Source of the DNA: Syntrophomonadaceae bacterium | Lineage (GTDB): Bacteria; Bacillota; Syntrophomonadia; Syntrophomonadales; Syntrophomonadaceae | NCBI GenBank assembly: GCA_012729835.1 | Contig: JAAYCK010000136.1 | Span: 1-62,288, forward strand | Direction of reading: 5' to 3' | DNA: 62,288 nucleotides | Part shown: positions 33,886-42,159 of the stretch, piece by piece | Position numbering within the stretch: position 1 is the first letter of the stretch | How the letters are laid out: each line of letters starts with the position of its first letter | The notes under the pieces: generated by a model | What the model was told of the DNA's origin: nothing | Seen by the model: only the letters and a program-made list of their open reading frames with translations | The model's database searches: none | Translations under genes and position numbers: made by a program

Positions 33886-34092
33886 TTGTTACTCATCTAT
33901 ACCAAAACCGGCTGCCCTTACTGCGAGGCAGCTAAGAAGCATTATAATGCCGAGGGGATACCGTTCGAGGAGGTAAATCTATCGATCCACCCGGAAAGAA
34001 TCCCGGAAATGAAACAACTCGCAAAAAACAACCGGGTTCCAGTCATCGTGGACAATGGAAATGTTACCGTCGGGTTCAATGGATCCGGCTGA
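33886..34092 (+). CDS. Glutaredoxin-like protein
   Basis: A 68-residue thioredoxin-fold protein with the redox motif TGCPYC near its N-terminus and the cis-Pro loop in NRVPVIVDNGNVT. The TTG at 33886 is preferred because AAGGAGG lies seven bases upstream; the GTG at 33877 overlaps that site. It is like the NrdH/UXX-type or GrxC group, a reductant of disulfides or a scaffold for a selenium or Fe-S protein. Monocistronic, between a regulator-free leader and the PflX-like gene. Confidence 0.85.
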   Translation: MLLIYTKTGCPYCEAAKKHYNAEGIPFEEVNLSIHPERIPEMKQLAKNNRVPVIVDNGNVTVGFNGSG

Positions 34093-34322
34093 GGGGTGTA
34101 GAGGCCGTCTGTATGAAGGCAGCATTATTCACAGTCAGAGAATAACAGCTTATCCTCATGATGAAGCTTATCATGACGCAAACCCCCGGGCCTGGATACA
34201 GTCCCGGGGTTAACTATGCACGGACAAAGCAAAAAGGGGGCGTGTAGGCTTTCTATTCAAGCCGGATAGCTATATTATTGAACTAACTAAGACTTGCCTC
34301 AGACATCTTAAGGAGAACAACC

Positions 34323-35264
34323 GTGTTAACCTTCAGCGAATGCAATCTATGCCCCCGGGAGTGCGGGATCGATCGCAACATCCAGCCCGGATTCTGCCAG
34401 GGCACCTGCCGGTGCAAACTGGCCCGGGCTGCCCTGCACTTCTGGGAGGAACCCTGTATCAGCGGTTCGCGGGGAAGTGGGACCGTGTTTTTCAGCGGGT
34501 GCAACCTGCGCTGCTGTTATTGCCAGAATCACCAGATCAGCAGCGAGGGCCGGGGGCAGGAAGTGTCCACCGCACGTTTGGCCCAAATATTTCTGGAGCT
34601 GCAGCAAAAGGGTGCACACAATATTAATCTGGTAACACCCACTCCATATCTGCCCCATATACTCCAAGCACTTGATGCGGTCAAAGGCCAGCTTTATATA
34701 CCGGTGATCTATAATTCCAGCGGTTATGAAAAGTTAGCAACCATTAAAGAACTGAACGGCTACGTTGATGTCTATTTGCCCGATTTCAAGTACCTCGACA
34801 ACCAACTGGCTCGCAAATACTCTAATGTCGATGACTATTTTGAAGTGGCCACCGCTGCTATCCAGGAAATGACCTGCCAAACTGGTGAACTCCAATTCGA
34901 TGAAGACGGCATTATCCAAAAGGGTGTAATCATTCGCCATCTGGTACTCCCCGGGGGATGGCGTGATTCCCTGGCCATCCTGAACTGGATTAAAAATAAC
35001 CTGCCATTGGACAGTATTTGGCTTAGTCTTATGAGCCAATATACTCCAACTTTTCATGTTCATAAATATCCAGAAATAAATCGCAGGATCACTTCATGGG
35101 AATATGAAACGGTGGTGACGGAAGCCCGGCGCCTGGGTCTGGTCAATGGTTATATTCAGGAACGAAGCAGCGCCAGTAAGGAATACACTCCTCCCTTCAA
35201 TATGGAAGGAATAGAAAGTAATACGATAGTCATTAGCAACCGGGGTCAAGAAATGAACCGGTAA
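34323..35264 (+). CDS. Radical SAM protein, PflX/COG1313-like
   Basis: A 313-residue radical SAM protein starting at GTG 34323 after AAGGAG. The cluster motif is C-x3-C-x2-C in FSGCNLRCCYCQNHQIS. An N-terminal cysteine cluster, CNLCPRECG, and a second, GFCQGTC, match the uncharacterised PflX group related to pyruvate formate-lyase activating enzymes. PflX proteins are found widely in anaerobes with no proven substrate. It is 31 bases upstream of an AraC-GyrI gene on the same strand and may be cotranscribed with it. Confidence 0.88.
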   Translation: MLTFSECNLCPRECGIDRNIQPGFCQGTCRCKLARAALHFWEEPCISGSRGSGTVFFSGCNLRCCYCQNHQISSEGRGQEVSTARLAQIFLELQQKGAHNINLVTPTPYLPHILQALDAVKGQLYIPVIYNSSGYEKLATIKELNGYVDVYLPDFKYLDNQLARKYSNVDDYFEVATAAIQEMTCQTGELQFDEDGIIQKGVIIRHLVLPGGWRDSLAILNWIKNNLPLDSIWLSLMSQYTPTFHVHKYPEINRRITSWEYETVVTEARRLGLVNGYIQERSSASKEYTPPFNMEGIESNTIVISNRGQEMNR

Positions 35265-35295
35265 GATAGTTATCCTGTAAGCAAGAGGTGAAGAC

Positions 35296-36204
35296 GTGGA
35301 ACGCTGGGAGACCATAAAAGCGGTAGAACGCATGCAGGAGTATATCGACGCAAACATCCATGCGCCGATCACCTTGAGCGCACTGGCGGCTGCCGCCGGA
35401 TACTCCCCGTGGCATGCGGCCAGAATGTTCAAAGAAGTCACCGACAAAGCTCCCTTTGAATATATCCGTGCTTTGCGCCTGTCCCAAGCAGCCATCATGC
35501 TCCGAAATGAAAAATCCAGAGTGATCGATGTGGCCTTTGATTTCGTTTTCAATTCACATGAGGGCTTTACCAGGGCTTTTAGCAAACAATTCGGGGTTTC
35601 TCCGAAAAAGTTCAGTAAAGAATCCGCTTCCGTTCACTTGTTTATGCCCGAGCGTGTCCGTGACTATTACCTCAATTTACAGAGAGGGGAAATAAAAATG
35701 CCCAACACTAATACAAAGACCGTATTCGTGCAGGTAGTGGAAAGACCGGCCAGAAAAGTCATCATCAAAAGAGGAGTCAAGGCCACCCATTACTTTGAGT
35801 ACTGTGAAGAAGTAGGCTGTGATGTCTGGGAGGTCCTCAGCGGTATTAAAGACGCGTTATATGAGCCCATCGGCATGTGGCTACCGCAAAACATGATCAA
35901 AAATAGCACTTCCGAGTACGTTCAGGGCGTTGAAATGGCTGCTGACTATAATGGTCCATTGCCGGACGGCTACGATATCATGGATCTTCCGCCCTGCCAA
36001 ATGATGGTATTCCAGGGCGAGCCCTTCGATGACGAAAAATATGACGAAGCCATCGAAGACTTATGGGAAACCATGAAACACTACGACCCCCAGCTTTATG
36101 GATTCGAATGGGCGGATGGCGAGGGTCCCCGCTTCCAACTGGCACCGATGGGATACCGCGGATATATCGAAGCCAGACCGGTTCGGCAGATCAATAAAGC
36201 ATAA
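35296..36204 (+). CDS. AraC family regulator with GyrI-like effector domain
   Basis: A 302-residue regulator. Residues 1-115 carry two AraC-type helix-turn-helices: ITLSALAAAAGYSPWHAARM and the second around RVIDVAFDFVFNSHEGFTRA. Residues about 130-302 form a SHS2-type GyrI-like ligand-binding domain (FVQVVERPARKVIIKRG). This is the Rob/BmrR layout that senses small amphipathic molecules and activates efflux or stress genes. The start is GTG after AGAGGTGAAG. Targets are not evident from neighbours. A strong terminator follows. Confidence 0.9.
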   Translation: MERWETIKAVERMQEYIDANIHAPITLSALAAAAGYSPWHAARMFKEVTDKAPFEYIRALRLSQAAIMLRNEKSRVIDVAFDFVFNSHEGFTRAFSKQFGVSPKKFSKESASVHLFMPERVRDYYLNLQRGEIKMPNTNTKTVFVQVVERPARKVIIKRGVKATHYFEYCEEVGCDVWEVLSGIKDALYEPIGMWLPQNMIKNSTSEYVQGVEMAADYNGPLPDGYDIMDLPPCQMMVFQGEPFDDEKYDEAIEDLWETMKHYDPQLYGFEWADGEGPRFQLAPMGYRGYIEARPVRQINKA

Positions 36205-36240
36205 GCGGCTCAGGGGAGGGACCCTGGCCTTCATCGATCA

Positions 36241-36278
36241 AACGGCCCAGGTCATCTCCATGATCTGGGCCGTTTTTT
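36241..36278 (+). terminator. Intrinsic terminator after the AraC-GyrI gene
   Basis: AACGGCCCAGGTCA (36241-36254) pairs with TGATCTGGGCCGTT (36261-36274), with one G-U, then a T-run. Shares the CCCAG..CTGGG core. Confidence 0.9.
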
Positions 36279-36298
36279 GGTGGAGGCGAACAATATAA

Positions 36299-37882
36299 TT
36301 ATAAGAATCGCTCGGTGATTTTTTGCCGGGCTTTTTTGGTCTGCCAGCATCCTTCTGGCTGTTCGATTGCCTTTAATGACTTCTGCTGTTGAGAAAGATA
36401 TTGCTTAAGTTCACCCCGCAACACCTTATCATCGCTTTCATCATAGAGCTTCATAGCAGTATCCACACCTGCAGCACCTGACCGGTACAGTATCTCAACA
36501 TCAAAGCCCTGCAGAGTCCCGGCCAGATAACGGTCAGCATTATAATTGGCAACAAATCCATCCGTATTAGCCAGGCAGAGCAGGCACAGCATAACTACAC
36601 CCAGGCCCACCGCCAATCGTGCAATTGAAAATGACCATTTTTGCAGAGCAGCCACGCTAATGCATATCACGGCCAGAAACACCATGAACACACATGGCAG
36701 CAGCCTGCGCATCGACAATCCATAGGCTCCGATATACATGATCATTTTGCTTAAGGCAGTAGCAATAAGTATTAAAGTTAGCATCGCCAGCAATGAATTG
36801 AGAACCTTGAGCACTATGTTTGCCCTGTTCTGATTTTTGCCAAAAACATTGGCGGCTGTCAGTACGATCAGATTGATGGCTGCTATGCGGCATAACTCAA
36901 AGAATCCGCTGCGGGCATATTCGGAATACACTTGCCAACCCGCTGGTCGCTGACCCATAAAGGCTGAGAAAAAATAGGGCAGCTGACTTCCGATAAACAA
37001 TACATATAAACTACATAACAACCCCAGCAGGGTATAGACGGTGGCCGTGGGCAGAATCTGCATACCTGAAAGGAACTTTTGCGTGCTGTCTTCTTTGAAG
37101 GTATCACAACCCCTCTTATGGGCACTGCCAGCCACCAGACCAAAGAGGTAGGCCCCAATAGGAATAGCCAGTATGCCATATACTATGGTTTCCCCTAGCG
37201 CCCATCCGTTAAGGAATTCTGTGGCGCCATTGGCTATCCGGGAAAAGCCGCCGCTGTCAGCCTTCATCAGGAGCGGCAAAACTACTGCCATCACTATGAG
37301 AGTCAGGCCCAGCCCCAGGAGGATAGCTATGAATTGCCGGCTTTCGGCCTGTCGATTGCGACTGAGAAAAGCCAGGCTTTTAAACTGACACCCTATGTTT
37401 CTAAATGGAATAACCAATAATGAATTAATAAAGTCCAGGCTGATCAGGTTGCTGGTTTTGCCTAGGATCTGCAGGCCAGTCGAACATGTTATCCAATATA
37501 CTGCGCCGCAGAATAATAAGATACCCGGCCAGGCACCCAGTCCGTTATTAGTCCAAAGCGAGAAGCTGATCCCGGTGAGTATAACGATGGCCAGCCAAAA
37601 CCAGCCCTCTCTAGTCATATGCACCCCTTTTTTCGAAAAGTATATGGCAACAGCCGCGCAATAACCCAGGGTGAATAAGCTTACCCCCCAACCCTGCCAG
37701 GAAAAAAAGACCCAGTGCGCAAAACAAAATCCCAATACATAAGCCAACAGAGCAAAAATGCCATCCTGGCGATCAGGTTCAAATGCTTCCATGACTCCAG
37801 TCTTTTTTACCTGGGAGATGCCGATCTTAAGTGGTTCTGATTGCAAATCAGCACCGTGATCATCAAAAGAATTCTCGTTCAT
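36299..37882 (-). CDS. Polytopic membrane protein, DUF4153/DUF4173-like
   Basis: A 527-residue membrane protein from the ATG at 37882 (GGGAGGGG site). It has about twelve predicted helices with long hydrophobic blocks (LLAYVLGFCFAHWVFF, VLLGLLCSLYVLFI) and a C-terminal hydrophilic part of about 100 residues. The pattern fits DUF4153/DUF4173 proteins, which in Firmicutes often sit behind a small HTH regulator and a DUF2975 membrane protein as here. Function unknown. Confidence 0.8.
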   Translation of the reverse strand: MNENSFDDHGADLQSEPLKIGISQVKKTGVMEAFEPDRQDGIFALLAYVLGFCFAHWVFFSWQGWGVSLFTLGYCAAVAIYFSKKGVHMTREGWFWLAIVILTGISFSLWTNNGLGAWPGILLFCGAVYWITCSTGLQILGKTSNLISLDFINSLLVIPFRNIGCQFKSLAFLSRNRQAESRQFIAILLGLGLTLIVMAVVLPLLMKADSGGFSRIANGATEFLNGWALGETIVYGILAIPIGAYLFGLVAGSAHKRGCDTFKEDSTQKFLSGMQILPTATVYTLLGLLCSLYVLFIGSQLPYFFSAFMGQRPAGWQVYSEYARSGFFELCRIAAINLIVLTAANVFGKNQNRANIVLKVLNSLLAMLTLILIATALSKMIMYIGAYGLSMRRLLPCVFMVFLAVICISVAALQKWSFSIARLAVGLGVVMLCLLCLANTDGFVANYNADRYLAGTLQGFDVEILYRSGAAGVDTAMKLYDESDDKVLRGELKQYLSQQQKSLKAIEQPEGCWQTKKARQKITERFL

Positions 37883-37899
37883 AGGTTCCCCTCCCAAAC

Positions 37900-38109
37900 T
37901 TATTCCTCTTCCCGGTATTCCAATATGTCTCCCGGCTGGCATTCCAACGCCTTACATATAGCCTCCATGGTCGAGAAGCGTATCGCCTTGGCCTTGCCGG
38001 TCTTCAGAATGGAGAGATTGGCCTGGCTGATCCCGATTTTTTCAGCCAGCTCGCCAGAGGACATCTTTCTTTTGGCCATCATTACATCCAAATTCACTAC
38101 GATTGGCAT
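37900..38109 (-). CDS. Small HTH regulator (YozG-like)
   Basis: A 69-residue XRE-type helix-turn-helix protein consisting of little but the DNA-binding domain (MSSGELAEKIGISQANLSIL), ending LECQPGDILEYREEE. This is the size of YozG/COG3655 proteins that regulate an adjacent membrane protein. It lies 17 bases before the DUF4153-like gene and 17 bases after the DUF2975 gene, so all three are one operon. Confidence 0.92.
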   Translation of the reverse strand: MPIVVNLDVMMAKRKMSSGELAEKIGISQANLSILKTGKAKAIRFSTMEAICKALECQPGDILEYREEE

Positions 38110-38126
38110 GCCGTTTCTCTCCCTTT

Positions 38127-38573
38127 CTATACGGTGTAATCTGACTCATCTTTCAACGCTACTGCCTGCGCCACTACGTTTTTAACGACTCGCACGATCA
38201 AACCCATAAAGGCAGCAGCTACGAATACAAATAACCAGGCCAGATAATAGAAGCCAGAAACAGCAGCTACCCCGGCGCCTGCAAAACAACACCAGGAGAT
38301 CCGTCTCAGGCATTCCACATTTTCTGTAATGAAGACTTGCCCGGCCTCAATACGGCGCAGGAGCTGCAAAAGATTGTGGAGCAGATATGCAGCAGGAATC
38401 GCCCCAATATATATGGTAGCCATAAAGAGCGACTCAGCACCTTGCATAGTCTGCGAGAAACTAACAAACCAAGCGGTCAGCCAGGGGGCAACCACCACCG
38501 TGCCCATCAGTAAACCCATAAAAACTAATACGCAGAATTTGCTTAAACCAATAGATCTCTTACCACTCCACAT
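38127..38573 (-). CDS. DUF2975 membrane protein
   Basis: A 148-residue protein with four predicted helices, DUF2975 type: the N-terminal helix LSKFCVLVFMGLLMGTVVV, then a loop and a pair of C-terminal helices with the segment VRVVKNVVAQAVALKDE. The ATG at 38573 lies ten bases after GGAGG. It is first of the three-gene DUF2975/HTH/DUF4153-like operon. Confidence 0.85.
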   Translation of the reverse strand: MWSGKRSIGLSKFCVLVFMGLLMGTVVVAPWLTAWFVSFSQTMQGAESLFMATIYIGAIPAAYLLHNLLQLLRRIEAGQVFITENVECLRRISWCCFAGAGVAAVSGFYYLAWLFVFVAAAFMGLIVRVVKNVVAQAVALKDESDYTV

Positions 38574-38740
38574 CAATACTCATCCTCCTTGGTTTGGTAA
38601 ATACCCTGATGATAATTGAATTATAACAAAACAATTTATTGTTGCGCAATACTATTTTATTGTTTATCGATAATTATTTTTTTGTTAAGCAATGTTTCGC
38701 TAGCGCTTCAGATTTCCCTTAAAAAATTCAGCCATAGTGA

Positions 38741-38768
38741 TTGACAAGATACCATCAAGTATTATATG
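38741..38768 (+). promoter_or_regulatory. Promoter of the T-box/2-oxoacid oxidoreductase operon
   Basis: TTGACA at 38741-38746 and TATATG at 38763-38768 with a 16-base spacer. A start near 38776 would give a leader beginning just before the T-box Stem I. Confidence 0.6.
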
Positions 38769-38802
38769 TTTACTAAGAAGAAACCTTTTTTATTTTTAAT
38801 AC

Positions 38803-39050
38803 TTCAAAGGCATTGACGGAGAGAGTACGTTTCAGCCAAACGTTTCAGCGAGCCGGGGACGGTGCAAGCCCGGTACCAGTAATCTGAATCGGAAAATCAC
38901 TCCTGAGCTGCGGACCGAACGAGAGATCAAGTAGGCTCCGACGGTTTTCCCCCGTCACCGGGAACGCATATGATGGTATGTCGTATAATGGGTGGTATAG
39001 CGAAGTCTATCAGGCTTTCGTCCCTTTACGGGACGAAAGCCTTTGTGCTT
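38803..39050 (+). promoter_or_regulatory. T-box riboswitch, AUC (Ile) specifier
   Basis: All T-box landmarks are in order: AGAGAGTA near 38819, GGTGCAAGCCCGGT at 38861-38874, GAAAATCACTCCTGAGC (specifier loop; codon ATC at 38896-38898, aligned by the conserved purine and CTCCTGAGC that follow), AGTAGGCTCCGACGG and CCGTCACCGGGAAC (Stem III), and the T-box bulge GGGTGGTATAGCG. UGGU at 38993-38996 fits tRNA with an A discriminator base, as in tRNA-Ile. A 13-bp terminator stem follows at 39012-39042. Uncharged tRNA-Ile should therefore turn the operon on. Confidence 0.93.
39012..39050 (+). terminator. T-box-controlled terminator
   Basis: AGGCTTTCGTCCC (39012-39024) pairs with GGGACGAAAGCCT (39030-39042), then TTGTGCTTTT. 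Its 5' arm would compete with the T-box antiterminator. Confidence 0.9.
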
Positions 39051-39080
39051 TTAGATCAAAAAAACTGGGAGGACGAAGCA

Positions 39081-39665
39081 ATGGCAAGCAATGACATGGT
39101 AGAGATCCGCTGGCACGGCCGAGGCGGACAGGGCGCCAAGATGGCCTGCATGCTGCTGGCGGATGTGGCCGGTTTACAGGGAAAATTCGTACAGGGATTC
39201 CCGGAATACGGACCGGAACGTATGGGAGCACCTATCACAGCTTTTAACCGCATCAGCGAAAAACGTTGCAACATCCATTCCTTTATTTATGAACCAGACT
39301 ATGTTGCCGTGGTGGATGAAACCTTGCTGGACAGTATCGACGTTACTGCCGGCCTGAAAGCAGATGGCAGCATCATCATCAACACGCCAGTTGCTCCCGA
39401 GGAGATGCGTCCCCGGCTGCGGGGATGGACCGGCAAGATCTGTACCATAGACGCCCGCCGCATTTCGGAAGAGATCCTGGGCAGCAACCGCCCCAATACC
39501 CCGATGCTGGCCGCCGTGGTCAAGGTCTCCGGCGTTCTGGAAACTGAGCGTTTTTTAACAGATATCGAAGAATCTTTCAAGCATAAATTCGCCAATAAGC
39601 CCCAGCTGATCGAGGGCAACATGACCACACTTAAAAAATCCATTGAGGAGGTGCAGGTGGGATGA
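39081..39665 (+). CDS. 2-Oxoacid:ferredoxin oxidoreductase, gamma subunit
   Basis: A 194-residue gamma subunit (PorG/VorC type). The start is ATG 39081 after GGGAGG; the frame is open into the T-box leader but those codons are regulatory. The hallmark HGRGGQGAKMACMLLAD is at the N-terminus. Together with delta, alpha and beta it oxidises pyruvate or a branched-chain 2-oxoacid to an acyl-CoA with ferredoxin, or the reverse carboxylation. Its stop overlaps the next start by four bases. Confidence 0.92.
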   Translation: MASNDMVEIRWHGRGGQGAKMACMLLADVAGLQGKFVQGFPEYGPERMGAPITAFNRISEKRCNIHSFIYEPDYVAVVDETLLDSIDVTAGLKADGSIIINTPVAPEEMRPRLRGWTGKICTIDARRISEEILGSNRPNTPMLAAVVKVSGVLETERFLTDIEESFKHKFANKPQLIEGNMTTLKKSIEEVQVG

Positions 39666-39970
39666 TCCATGCGAAGGATATCAACGAACGTACCCCCTGG
39701 CAGGAACTGACCCCCGGCGGGGAGATCTACGAACCAGGCACCGCCAGGCTGTTCAATACCGGAACCTGGCGGACCGACACCCCGGTTTTTCACGAGGAAG
39801 CCTGCAAGCACTGCATGCTGTGCATTCCCTTCTGCCCGGACAGTGCTATTCCAGTCAAGGACGGAAAACGATTGGACTTCGATTATATGCATTGCAAGGG
39901 CTGTGGCATCTGTAAGGAAGTATGTCCCTTCCCGGCAATCACCATGGTATCAGGAGGTGAAGCCAGATGA
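39662..39970 (+). CDS. 2-Oxoacid:ferredoxin oxidoreductase, delta (ferredoxin) subunit
   Basis: A 102-residue bacterial-type ferredoxin subunit with two [4Fe-4S] sites, CKHCMLCIPFCPDSAIP and CKGCGICKEVCPFPAI. The N-terminal 40 residues (WQELTPGGEIYEPGTARLFN) are the usual docking extension of PorD/VorD. Overlaps gamma and alpha genes by four bases each (ATGA). Confidence 0.93.
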   Translation: MIHAKDINERTPWQELTPGGEIYEPGTARLFNTGTWRTDTPVFHEEACKHCMLCIPFCPDSAIPVKDGKRLDFDYMHCKGCGICKEVCPFPAITMVSGGEAR

Positions 39971-41151
39971 GCGGACCCCTTTCCGGCAATGAAGCAGTAG
40001 CTTACGCCATGAAACAGATAAATCCTGATGTGATGGGTGCGTTCCCGATCACTCCCTCCACCGAGATCCCCGAGTACTTCGCCCAGTTTGTAGCTGATGG
40101 CGAGGTGAATACGGAATATGTAGTGGTTGAGTCGGAACACAGTTCCATGTCGGTGTGTATAGCGGCCCAGGCGGCCGGCGCCCGGGCAGTCTGCGCCACC
40201 TCCTCCTGTGGTCTGGCCCTGATGTACGAGCTATTATACGTGGCGGCCTCCAGCCGTCTGCCGATTACTTTGGCCTGTGTCAACCGCGCCCTATCGGGAC
40301 CCATCAACATAAACCACGATTACTCCGACTCCATGGGAGCACGAGATTCCGGCTGGATTCAAATCTATGCCGAAAACAACCAGGAAGCCTATGATAATTT
40401 CATTATGGCCATGCCCATCGGCGAGACTCCCGAAATACGCCTGCCGGTGATGGCCTGCATGGACGGCTTCATCACCAGTCACGCGGTAGAGAATATCGAC
40501 CTCCTGGAGACCGATGTAGTGCGCGAGTTTGTCGGGGAGTATGACCCGGAACACTATTTGTTGAAAAAAGAAAATCCCCTGGCGGTAGGGCCCTACGATC
40601 TGAGTCCCTTTTACATGGAACATAAGGTTCTGGAAGCAGAAGCCATGAAGGCGGCAAAAGCACGTATACTGGAAGTTGCCGCTGAATTTGAAAAGATCTC
40701 CGGCCGGCACTATGGCTTGTTTGAAGAATATCGGATGGAAGATGCTGAACTGGCTCTGGTCCTGATGGGATCTACAGCCGGAACCGCAAAAGCAGCCGTA
40801 GATAAACTGCGGGAAGACGGTGTAAAAGCTGGTCTGATAAAAGTCAGAGTTTTCCGTCCTTTCCCCGGCGAAGAACTGGCCCGGGCGCTGGCCGCTACCA
40901 AAGCCGTGGCGGTAATGGATAAATCCGAGGGCTTTTCCGCTAACGGCGGTCCCTTGTTTGCCGAGACCCGCAGCGCTTTGTATGATCTGAAAAACCGCCC
41001 CTATCTGATTGATATTGTATACGGCCTGGGCGGTCGGGATATAACGGTCCAGGGATTCGAAACTATATTCGCCCGGCTGGCGCAAATCACCGCGACCGGC
41101 GAGACCGGTCCAGTCTACGTCCACATGGGACAGCGGTCAAAGGAGGATTAG
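39967..41151 (+). CDS. 2-Oxoacid:ferredoxin oxidoreductase, alpha subunit
   Basis: A 394-residue alpha subunit. Signature stretches are GAFPITPSTEIPEYFAQF, VVVESEHSSMSVCIAAQAAG and ATSSCGLALMYELLYVAA, and the C-terminal GSTAGTAKAAVDKLREDG region starts the CoA/transketolase-C-like domain. This subunit carries part of the TPP site, bound at the interface with beta. The catalytic substrate-binding residues do not distinguish pyruvate from 2-oxoisovalerate at this level. Confidence 0.93.
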   Translation: MSGPLSGNEAVAYAMKQINPDVMGAFPITPSTEIPEYFAQFVADGEVNTEYVVVESEHSSMSVCIAAQAAGARAVCATSSCGLALMYELLYVAASSRLPITLACVNRALSGPININHDYSDSMGARDSGWIQIYAENNQEAYDNFIMAMPIGETPEIRLPVMACMDGFITSHAVENIDLLETDVVREFVGEYDPEHYLLKKENPLAVGPYDLSPFYMEHKVLEAEAMKAAKARILEVAAEFEKISGRHYGLFEEYRMEDAELALVLMGSTAGTAKAAVDKLREDGVKAGLIKVRVFRPFPGEELARALAATKAVAVMDKSEGFSANGGPLFAETRSALYDLKNRPYLIDIVYGLGGRDITVQGFETIFARLAQITATGETGPVYVHMGQRSKED

Positions 41152-41152
41152 C

Positions 41153-42091
41153 ATGAGTACAGTATATAATCTGAAACGGGAAGTAGAAAAGCCGGTACGT
41201 TTTACCGGAGGGCATCGTCTCTGTGCCGGCTGCGGCGCCGGGGTGGTGGTGGCCGGGGTCCTGCGCGCCTTGAATACCGAGGACCGGGCGGTAGTGACCA
41301 ATGCTACCAGCTGTCTGGAGGTTTCCACCTTTATGTATCCCTACACTGCCTACATGGACAGCTATATCCATTCGGCCTTTGAGAACTCCGCGGCTACCTG
41401 TTCCGGAGTGGAGGCCGCCTATAATGCTTTGAAGCGCCGCGGCAAGGTAGAAGGCACCGTTAAGTTCATTACCTTTGCCGGTGACGGCGGCACCTATGAT
41501 ATCGGCTTCCAATCCCTGTCCGGAGCTATGGAACGCGGTCATGACATGGTCTATGTCTGCTATGATAACGAAGCCTACATGAATACCGGCATCCAGCGTT
41601 CATCCTCTACCCCGCGTTTTGCCCGCACTACCACCTCGCCGCTAGGTACTGTGGGACGGGGCAAGAGACAGAATAAAAAAGATCTGACCGAGATCATGGT
41701 GGCTCATGGTATACCTTACATCGCTCAAACAGCTCCGATCGATAATTTCCGAGATCTGCACCTCAAGGCGCATAAAGCAATCTATACCGAAGGCCCTTGC
41801 TTTTTGAACGTTCTGTCCCCCTGTCCGCGCGGCTGGGATTATCCCATGGCCAAGCTGGCGGAGATCACCAAGCTGGCAGTGGACACCTGCGTCTGGCCCC
41901 TTTTTGAGGTACAGGAGGGCGTATGGCGTCTGACCTATTCACCCAAGAAGAAGCTGCCGGTGGAAGACTTCCTCCGCGCCCAGGGCAGATTCCGCCATAT
42001 GTTCCAGCAAGGCAATGAATGGATGCTCGAAGCAGCCCAGCAATATGTGGATCAGAAGTGGGATCGCTTGTTGGAGCGCGCTGGTGCCTAA
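41153..42091 (+). CDS. 2-Oxoacid:ferredoxin oxidoreductase, beta subunit
   Basis: A 312-residue beta subunit that binds thiamine pyrophosphate. Segments: GHRLCAGCGAGVVVAG (cysteines of the proximal Fe-S cluster), FAGDGGTYDIGFQSLSGA (TPP/Mg motif G-D-G) and CYDNEAYMNTGIQRS. It begins one base after the alpha stop and completes a gamma-delta-alpha-beta cassette. The Ile T-box in front of the operon suggests a branched-chain substrate (3-methyl-2-oxovalerate, 2-oxoisovalerate), perhaps used to make 2-oxoacids from acyl-CoA; family membership alone would favour a pyruvate-type enzyme equally. Confidence 0.92.
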   Translation: MSTVYNLKREVEKPVRFTGGHRLCAGCGAGVVVAGVLRALNTEDRAVVTNATSCLEVSTFMYPYTAYMDSYIHSAFENSAATCSGVEAAYNALKRRGKVEGTVKFITFAGDGGTYDIGFQSLSGAMERGHDMVYVCYDNEAYMNTGIQRSSSTPRFARTTTSPLGTVGRGKRQNKKDLTEIMVAHGIPYIAQTAPIDNFRDLHLKAHKAIYTEGPCFLNVLSPCPRGWDYPMAKLAEITKLAVDTCVWPLFEVQEGVWRLTYSPKKKLPVEDFLRAQGRFRHMFQQGNEWMLEAAQQYVDQKWDRLLERAGA

Positions 42092-42159
42092 ATGGTCTGT
42101 ATACACGGAATTGATTCGAAAAACGTGGTATGATTACTTTAAATGAGGGGGTTTTGCCG

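Noticed and set aside
38970-39080. N-terminal extension of the gamma subunit of the 2-oxoacid oxidoreductase
   Set aside because: These codons are open by chance within the T-box antiterminator and terminator; the family begins at HGRGGQG and the ATG at 39081 has a GGGAGG site.
39883-41124. Long antisense open frames across the oxidoreductase genes (for example a 277-codon minus-strand frame)
   Set aside because: They are shadows of strong coding sequence on the other strand, without ribosome binding sites or domain motifs.
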